Assembly: GCF_002368095.1 (NCBI RefSeq)
Contig: NZ_AP018227.1
Location: forward strand, 4,489,782 to 4,553,781
Direction: 5' to 3'
Length of the DNA stretch: 64,000 bases
Origin: Calothrix parasitica NIES-267
GTDB lineage: Bacteria; Cyanobacteriota; Cyanobacteriia; Cyanobacteriales; Nostocaceae
This document shows positions 26,907 to 39,320 of this stretch, one piece after another (position 1 is the first letter of the stretch; each line of letters opens with the position of its first letter). The notes below the pieces were generated by a model. It ran no database searches, was not told the DNA's origin, and was given only the letters and a program-made list of their open reading frames with translations. A program made the translations under genes and the position numbers.

Positions 26907-28136
26907 CTACTGCTGGTTTATCACATACCGTGATTTAATCGGCTCAACCTTATCTATTTTCACTAAAGCTTGGTGAATCATTGCTGCTACCTCAGCGCGT
27001 GTAGCTTCTTCGTTAGGTCGGAAAAAATTACTGTCTGGATAATTTACAATCAAACCGTTAGCTGTGGCAATTGCTACTTGCTCTCTTGCCCATCCGGGGA
27101 TTTGGTCGGCATCTTTGTAGATGCTTAAAGCCTTGTCTTGAGAAGCAGGAGTTTTTAAAGTTTTATCAAGTCCGCTAACTAGGGCTGCTATAACCTGCAC
27201 TCGTGGAATCTTCTGCTCGGGTCTAAACTCTTTTGCGTTATAACCCTTCATAAATTTTTTATCAACAGCATTCTTGATTTGCTGTTGTGCCCAAAAATCA
27301 TTACTTACATCATCAAAGTTTCTGCTGGTATTAGTAAGGTCGGTCTTAAATGCTTTGTCGATTATGGCTGCAAACTCAGCACGGTTTACAGGTTGGTCGG
27401 GTTTATAAGTTTCCTTACCGTTCTCCTGATACCCTTCTATAATTTTTCGTGATGAAAGCTTATCCATGAAAGGTTTGGCCCAAAACTGACTAGGTACATC
27501 CGCAAACTCTTTTGCTGGAATTGTAGGTGGTTTTGTCGCTTTAGCTTCTGGTGTTTGTGTAGGAGTTGGTGTTTGTGTGGGAGTTGGTGTTTGTGTGGGA
27601 GTTGGTGTCTGTGTAGGAGTTGGTGTCTGTGTAGGAGTTGGTTTATCTACTACTACTGGTGTCTCGATAGGTTTAAACCTTCCATCACCTACATTCAACC
27701 CTACATTATTAGAATTATTCCCAGTTACTTTGTCATAATCGGGGGGTAGCTTTCTTGCGGGTGGTACCAAAAATGGCGGAATTATCGCGTCAAACGTTTC
27801 TTTTTCTAGTAAAACTGGATTTTGATTGTCCTTTTTTCGCTCATTCTCAACAACTGGTCGAGAATATTTAACATTGTTATTGGGTTCTGGAGAAGGAACC
27901 AACAAAGCCGTCAAATTATTAAAATTATTATCTTTATCGGATTTTGCTGCTACTTTGTCAGCCCCAGGAGCTTTTGACAACATATTGCCGAAATTCCAAT
28001 TAGAATCTTTCCGGGAAAGAGACCAAAAAAGAACCGTACCAATAGTCAAAAAAGCAACAAATATACCGATAAAATCGTCAAACCCCAATTCATCGTCTGA
28101 AGACGACTGAGGATTGGGAGGGGGTTGGTTAGTCAT
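26907..28136 (-). CDS. S-layer-homology (SLH) domain membrane protein
   Basis: 409 aa. A single hydrophobic segment at about residues 24-43 anchors it. Residues 50-165 are low-complexity, then an 18-bp tandem DNA repeat encodes a QTPTPTQTP linker (about 165-195). Three SLH repeats follow to the C-terminus (FADVPSQFWAKPFMDKL, FDDVSNDFWAQQQIKNA, YKDADQIPGWAREQVAIA). SLH domains bind secondary cell-wall polymers or peptidoglycan. It differs from the SLH porins of cyanobacteria, since no beta-barrel follows; it is an inner-membrane-anchored SLH protein. Confidence 0.88.
   Translation of the reverse strand: MTNQPPPNPQSSSDDELGFDDFIGIFVAFLTIGTVLFWSLSRKDSNWNFGNMLSKAPGADKVAAKSDKDNNFNNLTALLVPSPEPNNNVKYSRPVVENERKKDNQNPVLLEKETFDAIIPPFLVPPARKLPPDYDKVTGNNSNNVGLNVGDGRFKPIETPVVVDKPTPTQTPTPTQTPTPTQTPTPTQTPTPTQTPEAKATKPPTIPAKEFADVPSQFWAKPFMDKLSSRKIIEGYQENGKETYKPDQPVNRAEFAAIIDKAFKTDLTNTSRNFDDVSNDFWAQQQIKNAVDKKFMKGYNAKEFRPEQKIPRVQVIAALVSGLDKTLKTPASQDKALSIYKDADQIPGWAREQVAIATANGLIVNYPDSNFFRPNEEATRAEVAAMIHQALVKIDKVEPIKSRYVINQQ
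27549..27645. repeat. 18-bp in-frame tandem repeat coding for QTPTPT
   Basis: About five copies of an 18-bp unit of the type GGTGTTTGTGTGGGAGTT, making the Pro/Thr linker of the SLH protein. Such linkers vary in copy number between strains. Confidence 0.8.
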
Positions 28137-28482
28137 ATGATGATTATCCTGTTGGTATTATAATTAGCATCTAACAGAATTAAGCCATAGACTATCCCCT
28201 TACAGTACTTTTTTCAAGATAATTATTATTTTTTGGGAATTGGGCATTGGGAATTGGTAATTGGTAATTGAGAATTGGGCATAGGAAGATGAGGAGAAGG
28301 GGAGACAAGGGGACAAGGAGATGAGGAGATTCTTGGAGTAGCGAGTAATGAGTAATAAGTAACGAATAGATGTTTTCCGAGCCGATAGTAAGAACGGATT
28401 AGTATTTTACTTGCTACTTGCTACTTGCTACTTGCTACTTGCTACTCCTAACTCCTAACTGTTCACTGTTCACTGTCCACCG
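28137..28482. other. Intergenic tandem repeats
   Basis: About 350 bp, largely ATTGGGA units (28230-28275), GGAGA(C/T)AAGG units (28290-28330), and CTACTTG heptamers (28405-28445). No gene. Confidence 0.6.
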
Positions 28483-29799
28483 TCAAAGCACTCGCAATAA
28501 ACTAGGAATACTATCAATCGCTTCTAGGTTGCGAATTTCATCTAAAGCTTTGTGAAAACTACCTTCTGTAACATCGTGGGTAACGACTACTATTTCTGCT
28601 AGCTTGTCTTGAAAACCAGTTTGGACAACTGATTCTAAACTCACTCCGCATTTACCGAAACAAGTACCCAATTTCCCGATTACTCCTGGTTGGTCTTTTG
28701 TCAAAAAACGCCCATAAAATCTTGTAACAAGTTCTTCGGGAGGAGCTAATTGACAATCTTTTTGATGGAAACTGGCTAACAATGGGTTTAAGTTAGGAAT
28801 TTTATACTTTGAATCTTTGCTACTAGATTCAGGCAAACTTATAAGCTGAGATACAAGATTTAAAATATCTGATGAAACCGCAGAAGCTGTAGCACCTGCA
28901 CCCGCACCGGGTCCGAAAAACATTACTTCTCCTATAGGCTCACCTTCTACAAAAATGGCATTATTTACACCGTTAATACTAGCTAGAGGATGGCCAGAAG
29001 GTACTAAAGTGGGATGCACTCTTACAGAAAGCGATGATTGATTAACTTTTTTAGCAATACCCAGTAACTTAATCACAAATCCCAGCTTTTGAGCGTATTC
29101 AATATCGGTTTTGCTAATCTGCCGAATCCCTTCGCAATACACATCCTCTCTATTAATGCCTCCATCAAAAGCTATAGATGCCAAAATCGCTATCTTATCA
29201 GCAGCGTCTAAACCTTCTACATCAGCAGTCGGGTCTGCTTCTGCATAACCCAGTTTCTGAGCATCAGCTAATACATCATCAAAACTACTTCCTTCATCCT
29301 GCATCCGCGTCAAGATGTAGTTAGTTGTACCGTTAATAATTCCCGTAACGGCTTGAATCTGATTAACGCTCAAAGATTGCTTTAATGGTTGAATTACCGG
29401 AATTCCACCACCTACCGATGCTTCAAGCATTACATATACTCCCGCTTGATTGGCGGCTGTATATAATTCATCACCAAACCGCGAAATTGCAGCTTTGTTC
29501 GCAGTCACTACATGCTTACCGTTACGGATGGCTTTAAGCATCAGTTCTCTAGCTGGCTCCAATCCACCCATAACCTCTACTACAATATCTATCTCGGGGT
29601 CGGTGACAATCGCTTCTAAGTCTGTAGTCAAAACTCCTTTCGCTAACTCGACTTCACGGGGTTTATCTGGATTTTGTACTCCGACACGATATATTTCAAT
29701 TTCTTCTAGTAAAGGGTGACGACCGTCGCAATTTGATAATAACTGTACAGTACCGCATCCAACGGTACCCAATCCTAAGATTCCCAATTTAAAACCCAT
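28483..29799 (-). CDS. hom: Homoserine dehydrogenase
   Basis: 438 aa, the standard length for the monofunctional enzyme. The NAD(P)-binding motif GILGLGTVGCGTV is at residues 5-17, the catalytic region contains GIINGTTNYILTRM and a Lys/Asp-rich DPTADVEGLDAADKIAIL, and the C-terminal ACT domain (about 355-435, GVIGKLGTCFGKCGVSLESV) gives threonine feedback control. It reduces aspartate semialdehyde to homoserine for threonine, methionine and isoleucine synthesis. It stands alone, with repeat-rich DNA on both sides. Confidence 0.95.
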   Translation of the reverse strand: MGFKLGILGLGTVGCGTVQLLSNCDGRHPLLEEIEIYRVGVQNPDKPREVELAKGVLTTDLEAIVTDPEIDIVVEVMGGLEPARELMLKAIRNGKHVVTANKAAISRFGDELYTAANQAGVYVMLEASVGGGIPVIQPLKQSLSVNQIQAVTGIINGTTNYILTRMQDEGSSFDDVLADAQKLGYAEADPTADVEGLDAADKIAILASIAFDGGINREDVYCEGIRQISKTDIEYAQKLGFVIKLLGIAKKVNQSSLSVRVHPTLVPSGHPLASINGVNNAIFVEGEPIGEVMFFGPGAGAGATASAVSSDILNLVSQLISLPESSSKDSKYKIPNLNPLLASFHQKDCQLAPPEELVTRFYGRFLTKDQPGVIGKLGTCFGKCGVSLESVVQTGFQDKLAEIVVVTHDVTEGSFHKALDEIRNLEAIDSIPSLLRVL

Positions 29800-30285
29800 T
29801 TGAAAAGCACCCTCCTAATTTTGGATTTTGCGGATTTGACGGAAAATTTGAGGTTGAGATTTTCTTTCCCCAAAAAATCGCAAGTAGCAAGTACCGCTAC
29901 GCTCAAGTAGTAAGTAGCAAGTTTTACCTCTTCCTAAAGAAAGAGGATTCGCGCATAGATTGATTAGAGATTCGCGCAACAGTTCTCTCTTTAATATTAA
30001 ATATGTTGTTTTTTTCCTTTTAGGGAGAGGCTTTACACCAATTTCGGAGTTATATTACTTATTACTTGCTATTTACTACTTGCTACTTACTACTTGCTAC
30101 TTGTTACTTTAGCGGAAACTATGAGCGTGGTAAATAATTTTATTCACTTACTTATAATCTAAAATCCGAAATCTAAAATTAAGTCATCCAACCCCATCAA
30201 ACAACTTAGGTAGGGTAAACTACCCTACCTAAATGTTTTTATCTAAAGTTAGCAGTCAAAAATTTACAATGACCAGCAACTTCTC
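29800..30285. other. Intergenic region with tandem repeats and petH terminator
   Basis: About 490 bp between hom and the petH stop. It holds AGTAGCAAGT / ACTTGCTACTT units near 29880-29925 and 30065-30110, and a strong hairpin at 30206-30232. Confidence 0.5.
30206..30232. terminator. Hairpin after petH
   Basis: Perfect 12-bp stem TTAGGTAGGGTA / TACCCTACCTAA with a 3-nt loop, 54 bp past the petH stop. T-runs are weak on the petH strand, so the assignment as terminator is probable rather than certain. Confidence 0.65.
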
Positions 30286-32892
<2,607 letters not shown>

Positions 32893-33897
32893 ATGACAAA
32901 TAAGTTGGATCGCATTGTAATGATTGGAGTTGCTGGAGACTCCGGATGCGGTAAATCTACGTTTTTGCGTCGCTTAATTGATTTGTTCGGTGAAGAGTTT
33001 ATGACCGTCATCTGTTTAGATGATTATCATAGTTTAGACCGTAAACAGCGTAAAGAAACTGGCATTACGGCTTTAGACCCAAGAGCTAACAATTTTGACT
33101 TGATGTACGAGCAAATGAAAGCTCTTAAGGAAGGTCAAGCAATTGATAAGCCTATTTATAACCATGAGACCGGCGAATTAGATCCCCCAGAGAGAATAGA
33201 GCCAAACCATATTATCGTTATCGAAGGATTGCATCCTTTATATGACGAGCGGGTTCGTTCTTTAATTGATTTCAGCGTTTATTTAGACATTGGCGATGAA
33301 GTTAAGATTGCCTGGAAAATCCAGCGCGATATGGCTGAAAGGGGTCACAAATACGAAGATGTATTGGCTGCGATTAATTCTCGTAAGCCTGATTTCCAGA
33401 ACTATATTGAACCACAAAGAGAATTTGCTGATGTGGTTCTTCAAGTACTACCAACCAATCTGATTAAAGACGATAAAGAGCGTAAAGTACTGCGGGTACG
33501 GATGCTGCAAAGAGAGGGTAAAGAAGGCTTTGACCCAGTTTACTTGTTTGACGAAGGTTCAACAATCCAGTGGACTCCTTGCGGACGTAAGCTGACTTGT
33601 TCTTACCCCGGCATGCAAATGTATTACGGTTCCGATGTATACTACGGTCGCTACGTCTCCGTGTTAGAGGTTGATGGTCAGTTTGATAACCTTGATGAAG
33701 TAATTTACATTGAGACACATTTGAGTAAAACATCTACTAAGTATCAGGGTGAGATGACTCATTTGTTACTCCAGCACCGCGAATATCCAGGTTCTAACAA
33801 TGGAACAGGTTTATTCCAAGTTTTAACTGGTCTAAAAATGCGTGCTGCTTACGAACGGTTAACTAAAACTGAAGCGAAGATGGCTGCTAAAGTTTAA
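32893..33897 (+). CDS. prk: Phosphoribulokinase
   Basis: 334 aa, as usual for the oxygenic-photosynthesis type. P-loop GDSGCGKST at residues 15-23; the catalytic DDYHSLDR segment and EGLHPLYDERVR follow. It makes ribulose 1,5-bisphosphate from ribulose 5-phosphate, the CO2 acceptor of the Calvin cycle, and forms the inhibitory GAPDH-CP12-PRK complex in the dark; Cys19 (within the P-loop) and Cys41 region are the redox pair in the family. GAGGGGA precedes the ATG. A strong terminator follows at 33954. Confidence 0.97.
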   Translation: MTNKLDRIVMIGVAGDSGCGKSTFLRRLIDLFGEEFMTVICLDDYHSLDRKQRKETGITALDPRANNFDLMYEQMKALKEGQAIDKPIYNHETGELDPPERIEPNHIIVIEGLHPLYDERVRSLIDFSVYLDIGDEVKIAWKIQRDMAERGHKYEDVLAAINSRKPDFQNYIEPQREFADVVLQVLPTNLIKDDKERKVLRVRMLQREGKEGFDPVYLFDEGSTIQWTPCGRKLTCSYPGMQMYYGSDVYYGRYVSVLEVDGQFDNLDEVIYIETHLSKTSTKYQGEMTHLLLQHREYPGSNNGTGLFQVLTGLKMRAAYERLTKTEAKMAAKV

Positions 33898-34216
33898 GAT
33901 TTGAATTTAATTGGTTCGTATAATTTTTTTGAAAAGCATTATTAATGTAGTTAGGGCATCCTTGGGATGTCCTTTTTTTGTAAAAAATAAAGTCAAGTTA
34001 AAAAAGTAACATAGAAAACTAAATGCTTAAAATAATTAACTGACAATATAAAAGTATTTCTTTTCAAGCAATTACTGTAACTATTTATTTTGAAAAAGTT
34101 AATAAAATACCCATTCTTATTGGCAGAAAAATTGGTATGATTGCTGATTAAAGCGGCTTAATAAAATGCTTGCATTAATTAAGTCTAAATACTCTCTCTT
34201 TTTGGAGGAATTAAAT
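33898..34216. other. Intergenic prk-metK
   Basis: About 320 bp holding the prk terminator and the metK leader. An in-frame ATG at 34166 precedes the preferred metK start but lacks a ribosome binding site. Confidence 0.5.
33953..33980 (+). terminator. Intrinsic terminator of prk
   Basis: Stem GGGCATCC (33954-33961) / GGATGTCC (33965-33972) with a 3-nt loop and seven Ts. Confidence 0.9.
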
Positions 34217-35506
34217 TTGACTAGTCGCTATCTGTTTACGTCTGAGTCCGTAACCGAGGGTCATCCCGATAAAATCTGCGACCAAATCTCGGATACTATC
34301 TTGGATGCTTTACTAGAACAAGACCCTACAAGCCGCGTTGCGGCTGAAGTTGTGGTCAATACTGGCTTGGTGCTAATTACCGGTGAAATAACCAGTAAAG
34401 CGAATGTTAACTACATGAATCTCGCTAGAAAGAAAATAGCTGAGATTGGTTATACCGATGCTGTAAATGGTTTCTGTTCCAACAGCGCTTCTATTTTAGT
34501 AGCTTTGGACGAACAATCAGCGGATATCGCTCAAGGCGTTAACACCGCTCAAGAAAACCGTGAAGAGTCTAGTGAAGAACAATTCGATAAGATTGGTGCC
34601 GGCGACCAGGGAATTATGTTCGGCTTCGCTTGTGACGAAACTCCCGAACTAATGCCCTTGCCTATCAGCTTAGCTCACCGTATTGCTCGCAGGCTAGCAG
34701 CAGTTCGCAAGACAGGTGAATTATCTTATCTACGTCCCGACGGTAAAACTCAGGTAAGTATCGCTTACGAAAATGGTAGACCTGTTGGTATTGACACCAT
34801 CTTGATTTCTACCCAGCACGCTCCCAGCATCGACGATGTGAGCGATGAAGCAGCAGTGCGGGAAAGAATCACCAAAGATTTATGGTCTGCGGTAGTTGAG
34901 CCTGTATTCGGCGACATTGATATCAAGCCAGACGAGCAAACTCGCTTTTTAGTTAACCCCACTGGTAAATTCGTAATTGGCGGACCTCAAGGAGACTCGG
35001 GTCTTACCGGACGTAAAATTATCGTCGATACTTACGGCGGTTATTCTCGTCATGGTGGCGGAGCTTTTTCCGGCAAGGACCCCACAAAAGTAGACCGTAG
35101 TGCCGCTTATGCTTGTCGTTATGTAGCTAAGAACATTGTTGCTGCTGGTTTAGCAGAAAAATGCGAAGTTCAGCTGAGTTATGCAATCGGTGTTGCACGA
35201 CCAGTGAGCATAATGATAGAAACTTTCGGTACCGGTAAAGTTGACGAGCAGACTTTATTAGAATTAGTTGAAAAGCACTTTGAACTCCGTCCTGCGGGCA
35301 TCATTCATGCCTTTAACTTACGTAAATTGTCAAATGAACGAGGCGGACGTTTTTACCAGGACGTCGCGGCTTACGGTCATTTCGGACGTACCGATTTAGA
35401 TTTACCGTGGGAGCGTACCGATAAAGCTCAATTATTGAAGCAAGAAGCAGGCAACTTAAATGGTGTAGCAGTACCAAACTCTACCAAAGCTTTGAGTCTT
35501 TCATAA
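34217..35506 (+). CDS. metK: S-adenosylmethionine synthetase, TTG start
   Basis: 429 aa when started at TTG 34217, which follows GGAGG (34204-34208) with 8-base spacing; the protein then begins (M)[18 protein letters not shown] as in other cyanobacteria. The ATG at 34166 would add 17 residues with no ribosome binding site. The family motifs [10 protein letters not shown] and [16 protein letters not shown] are intact. It joins ATP and methionine to give S-adenosylmethionine, the main methyl donor. A hairpin follows the gene at 35591. Confidence 0.95.
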   Translation: MTSRYLFTSESVTEGHPDKICDQISDTILDALLEQDPTSRVAAEVVVNTGLVLITGEITSKANVNYMNLARKKIAEIGYTDAVNGFCSNSASILVALDEQSADIAQGVNTAQENREESSEEQFDKIGAGDQGIMFGFACDETPELMPLPISLAHRIARRLAAVRKTGELSYLRPDGKTQVSIAYENGRPVGIDTILISTQHAPSIDDVSDEAAVRERITKDLWSAVVEPVFGDIDIKPDEQTRFLVNPTGKFVIGGPQGDSGLTGRKIIVDTYGGYSRHGGGAFSGKDPTKVDRSAAYACRYVAKNIVAAGLAEKCEVQLSYAIGVARPVSIMIETFGTGKVDEQTLLELVEKHFELRPAGIIHAFNLRKLSNERGGRFYQDVAAYGHFGRTDLDLPWERTDKAQLLKQEAGNLNGVAVPNSTKALSLS

Positions 35507-35840
35507 AAGTAGGTGGCCCCGTTTTTCGTGGACGGGTAGCTCTCTTGCGCTAGGAAAGACGCAATCAAAGCAAGTTCAGACTTGAAAAGTAAGTGAGGAG
35601 TAAACTAATCAGTTTTTGCTCCTCACTTATTTAATATGTCAAGCTATTTTAACTAATTTTTATTAATTTTTGGCTATAAATTTACCCGAATATCGTAAAG
35701 CTCGTGCAAAGTACCTAGCAATTGCACTTTTGTAACTGCTATAAAAGAAGATGATAATCAGTTTTAACTAGTATCTGGATCTAATTTCCCCACCTTGAAT
35801 AAAGTATCAATTGTGGCGGGAGGTTAAGGAGATTTGAGGG
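35507..35840. other. Intergenic metK-histidine kinase
   Basis: About 330 bp with the metK hairpin at 35591-35628 and the histidine kinase promoter region. Confidence 0.4.
35591..35628 (+). terminator. Hairpin after metK
   Basis: Perfect 10-bp stem AAGTGAGGAG / CTCCTCACTT with an 18-nt loop, 85 bp after the metK stop. The following T content is moderate. Confidence 0.65.
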
Positions 35841-37547
35841 ATGTCAACTCAAAAAACCGTAGGTGACAGTAGTAAATATGTGTCAGAAGATGTCCCCTCA
35901 AATGATGAGCTACCTACTTTAGAATTTCCGTCAAGTGGGAAACTTAAAGCTAGTTCTAAGCGTATCCACCAAAAAATTGGCTATGGATATTTTGCTGCCA
36001 TTGGGATAGGCTTTTTTGGTTCGCTTGTGGGATTAGTAATTGCGAACTACTATCGTGCAAGAGAAATCAAGCAGTTTAGTCATGCCCAATATCAGACACG
36101 AATGTTGGCAAGTTATAAAGATGCTTTAGTAGAAGCACAACTGCACGGCTACAGTTTGGCTGCGGTAGTAAAACAACCACAGCAGCTTTCTCGTAAAAAA
36201 GCTGAATTTGACGAAAGTATTCGTAAAATTCAAGAAGTCGAAGGTGATATTACAGAATTTGTGAATGATAAACCTGGAAGACTTGCAGCAGCGGAGCCTG
36301 TTCTTCAAGTATTGTTGCGAGAATATAGCGATAGCCTAGAGTCTTATACTCAACAATTAAATACAATTTTGCAGCAAGCAGAAGGTCAAACGCAGCCAGA
36401 GCAACTTTCTGACACCCAACAAAAATTACTTGAACTCACCCGCTCTCAAACAGTTGTCAGTTTAGAGCAGTTAGGTAGAAGATTAAATAATATTCTTCAA
36501 AATGCCGAAAGGCAAGAATATTTTAGAGCCAAAGACTTAAGATTTTCCAAAGGAATCGAAAGAACAATTGTTATTGCTAGTATGCTGCTTTCTGTTGCGA
36601 TTGCGGTTGTCGTGGCTTGGAGAACTTCCCGCGCTATAGCAGAACCAGTGATAGTTGTAACTCAAGTAGCAGAACAAGTTGCTCGTAAATCGAATTTCGA
36701 CTTACGCGCTCCAGTTACAACCGAAGATGAAATCGGTTTACTAGCTAAATCCTTAAATCACTTGATTGAAAGGGTATCGCAAAGAACCAAACAATTGCAG
36801 CAAGCCAAAGAACAAGCAGAAGCTGCAAGTAAAGCCAAAAGTCAATTTTTAGCAAACGTCAGCCACGAACTACGCACACCTTTGAATGCTATCATCGGGT
36901 TAAGTCAGCTTTTACAAGAAGACGCAACAGATTTAGGTGTCGAAGAAGACTTTAGTGCTGACTTAGAAATAATTAATACATCTGGTAAACATTTACTAGA
37001 ATTAATCAACGACATCCTCGACTTATCTAAAATTGAAGCCGGTAAAATGACTCTTTATCCGGAAACCTTTGAAGTATTGTCGATGATAAACAATCTTGTT
37101 CCTACCATCAAGCCGACCATAGAAAAAAATGGTAGTACTTTAGAAATTGATTACGACAGTGAACTTGGTACCATGTATCAAGACCAGACAAGAGTACGAC
37201 AAGTGCTGTTGAACTTGTTAAGCAATGCCTCGAAATTCACCAAAAACGGTAAAATAACCCTGAAAATTAGACGAGAAAAAAATGTTGTGGGCAGTATTTC
37301 TGGTGAAACAATTACTTTTATTGTTAAGGATACCGGGATTGGTATGACCGAATCCCAACTAAAGCAACTCTTTCAACCATTTACACAAGGTGACGCTTCA
37401 ACTACTAAAAAGTATGGTGGAACTGGTTTAGGATTAGCTATTACCCGTCATTTTTGCCAAATGATGGGTGGTGACATTGACGTGCAAAGTCAGTTTGAAG
37501 TAGGTTCTACTTTTAGCGTTCTGTTACCAGTAGTCAGTTATCAGTGA
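35841..37547 (+). CDS. Membrane sensor histidine kinase with HAMP domain
   Basis: 568 aa. A polar N-terminus of about 45 residues precedes TM1 (about 48-70); a helical periplasmic sensor region lies between TM1 and TM2 (about 235-258); HAMP follows ([21 protein letters not shown]... [12 protein letters not shown]). A coiled coil leads to the HisKA domain with His342 in [13 protein letters not shown]. The ATPase domain has N ([12 protein letters not shown]), G1 (VKDTGIGM) and G2 (GGTGLGLAI) boxes. No receiver domain is fused and no response regulator is adjacent, so its partner is elsewhere. Signal unknown. AAGGAG lies shortly before the ATG. Confidence 0.92.
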   Translation: MSTQKTVGDSSKYVSEDVPSNDELPTLEFPSSGKLKASSKRIHQKIGYGYFAAIGIGFFGSLVGLVIANYYRAREIKQFSHAQYQTRMLASYKDALVEAQLHGYSLAAVVKQPQQLSRKKAEFDESIRKIQEVEGDITEFVNDKPGRLAAAEPVLQVLLREYSDSLESYTQQLNTILQQAEGQTQPEQLSDTQQKLLELTRSQTVVSLEQLGRRLNNILQNAERQEYFRAKDLRFSKGIERTIVIASMLLSVAIAVVVAWRTSRAIAEPVIVVTQVAEQVARKSNFDLRAPVTTEDEIGLLAKSLNHLIERVSQRTKQLQQAKEQAEAASKAKSQFLANVSHELRTPLNAIIGLSQLLQEDATDLGVEEDFSADLEIINTSGKHLLELINDILDLSKIEAGKMTLYPETFEVLSMINNLVPTIKPTIEKNGSTLEIDYDSELGTMYQDQTRVRQVLLNLLSNASKFTKNGKITLKIRREKNVVGSISGETITFIVKDTGIGMTESQLKQLFQPFTQGDASTTKKYGGTGLGLAITRHFCQMMGGDIDVQSQFEVGSTFSVLLPVVSYQ

Positions 37548-37994
37548 ACAGTGAACAGTGAACAGTTATCAGTTATCAGTTATCAGTGAACAGTTATCAA
37601 TTTTCACCCGGTCGGGTATGGATTATCAGTTATCAGTGAATGTTAGGGTGCGTTGTTGCAGAGCGCAACGCACCATATGGTTATTCTATTAATTGCCGTA
37701 GTGCGTTAACGCAGTGTGTCTGTTAGTGAAGGGTGTTTGCTAGGACATAACACATGGATCTTGCTCGCACTACATAATGCTCGTTTGCTATTTGGAATTA
37801 CTATAATCTGCTTTCACCTAAGTTTAAGAGGTTGTCAAAAAGTCTTATCTAATATCTAATACTAGAGTTGGCGCTTGAAACTGCTACTAAATAAAATCCA
37901 TTTATACAATTATAAAATTTATATTAACTGTTAACTGTTAACTGTTAACTGTTAACTGTTCACTGCTCACTGCTCACTGTTCACTGATTAATAA
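37548..37994. other. Repeat-dense intergenic region
   Basis: About 450 bp. It carries CAGTGAA / AGTTATC tandem units (37545-37640), a hairpin at 37647-37674 and TTAACTG heptamers (37923-37985). No gene. Confidence 0.6.
37647..37674. repeat. GGTGCGTTG hairpin repeat
   Basis: Arms GGTGCGTTG and CAACGCACC with a 10-nt loop; a common cyanobacterial dispersed hairpin. Confidence 0.7.
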
Positions 37995-38777
37995 ATGCAA
38001 TTATTCCATCTTTACCAACCTACAGTTAAAGAGTTACCTATAGTCGCAAATATTCCCCACAGCGGTTTATTTGTTCCTGAAGATATTGCTGCTCAATTTA
38101 CAAGCGAACATTTAAATTCTCTACCTCATAGTGATTGGCATCTTGATAAACTTTATGATTTTCTTCCTAGTTTAGGAATTACAGTTTTACAAGCTACTCA
38201 TAATCGATATGTTGTTGATTTAAATCGTCAAGTTAAAGAACCTCTTTTTGGCTCATTTTGGTCTTCGGTGATTCTAGGAAATACGGCTTTTAATCAAGAT
38301 ATTTATCAATGTAAACCCAGCCAAAAACAAATAGAAGAACGAATCGAAAAATATTATTTGCCTTATCACCATCAATTGAAATCGCTTCTACAACAAAAGA
38401 TTGCAGAGTTTGGTAAGGTTTATCTTTTAGATTTACATAGCTTTCGCGGATTAATAAACGATGATGTTTGTTTGGGAAATGTCAATAATCAAACTTGCTC
38501 TGAAAAATTAATTTCTACTGTAGATAAATGTTTTAGCTCTCAGGGTTTGGAGGTTGTGAGAAATAAAAAGTTTATTGGAGGATATATTACCAGACATTAT
38601 GGTGAAATGCCTGATGTCGAAAGTCTCCAGGTTGAGGTTCGCTACCACGTTTATTTACAGGAAAATCAAATTGACAAACCGGAACCTCCGAGCTACGAAG
38701 TTACTGAGTTTAAAACAGCTAAGAAGAAATTCAATGATATTTTTGAAATGATGGTTAGTAAACTTTTTATTGATTAA
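37995..38777 (+). CDS. N-formylglutamate amidohydrolase family protein
   Basis: 260 aa. N-terminal NIPHSGLFVPEDI, then SDWHLDKLYDFL and ATHNRYVVDLNRQ, and later LLDLHSF match the family, with the His/Asp zinc-site residues in place. The enzyme type releases glutamate or aspartate from N-formyl or related N-acyl forms, as in histidine degradation. No other hut genes are nearby, so the physiological substrate is uncertain. The TTAACTG repeats end only about 10 bp before the ATG, leaving no obvious ribosome binding site. Confidence 0.88.
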   Translation: MQLFHLYQPTVKELPIVANIPHSGLFVPEDIAAQFTSEHLNSLPHSDWHLDKLYDFLPSLGITVLQATHNRYVVDLNRQVKEPLFGSFWSSVILGNTAFNQDIYQCKPSQKQIEERIEKYYLPYHHQLKSLLQQKIAEFGKVYLLDLHSFRGLINDDVCLGNVNNQTCSEKLISTVDKCFSSQGLEVVRNKKFIGGYITRHYGEMPDVESLQVEVRYHVYLQENQIDKPEPPSYEVTEFKTAKKKFNDIFEMMVSKLFID

Positions 38778-38914
38778 GCTTGAGAAAATGCATACTAGGC
38801 TTTTGGTATAGTTTAATCAATTTTAAAATTGTATCTAGATGAAGATTCTCTTCCTAAAATATTATGCCAAAATATATATTGCAATTTTGCTGTAAATCGT
38901 GAGGAGTTTAACTT

Positions 38915-39103
38915 ATGAGTCGTCGTCCTAATCTTGCCGTTACTACTTTTATGTATATCGGTGGTACTTTATTAGTAGTTCTAGCTATAGTTCTTTTATT
39001 GCAAGCTTTTGGAGTATTGCAATTTCCTAAAGAGGCTATTTGGGCATTAGTTCTATTAGCTATTGGAGCAGGAATTTTGTCTGCTGTGGGTCGTCGTGGA
39101 TAA
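38915..39103 (+). CDS. Small two-helix membrane protein
   Basis: 62 aa with a good ribosome binding site (GAGGAG, 38901-38906). Two hydrophobic segments (about 10-31 and 41-57) are separated by a short LQFPKEA turn; the C-terminus is basic (GRRG). Conserved-looking but of unknown function. It stands between the amidohydrolase and helicase genes. Confidence 0.7.
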   Translation: MSRRPNLAVTTFMYIGGTLLVVLAIVLLLQAFGVLQFPKEAIWALVLLAIGAGILSAVGRRG

Positions 39104-39320
39104 ATAAGAGAGAGTCTTGTGTATTCACCATCTTCGATTTCTGAAAATAAATGATGCTATGGGTGGGTTGATTTTGGGCAAGTGAAGAACAAAATAATCT
39201 TAATTAGTTAAATTTAGGTAAGATTATTTTGTTAGCAAAGACAGTTGTATTAATGTAATTAAAAAGCCATATCGCAGCATTGCTACGACTTGTATTTTTG
39301 TCCTGCTTACCCCCACGTCC

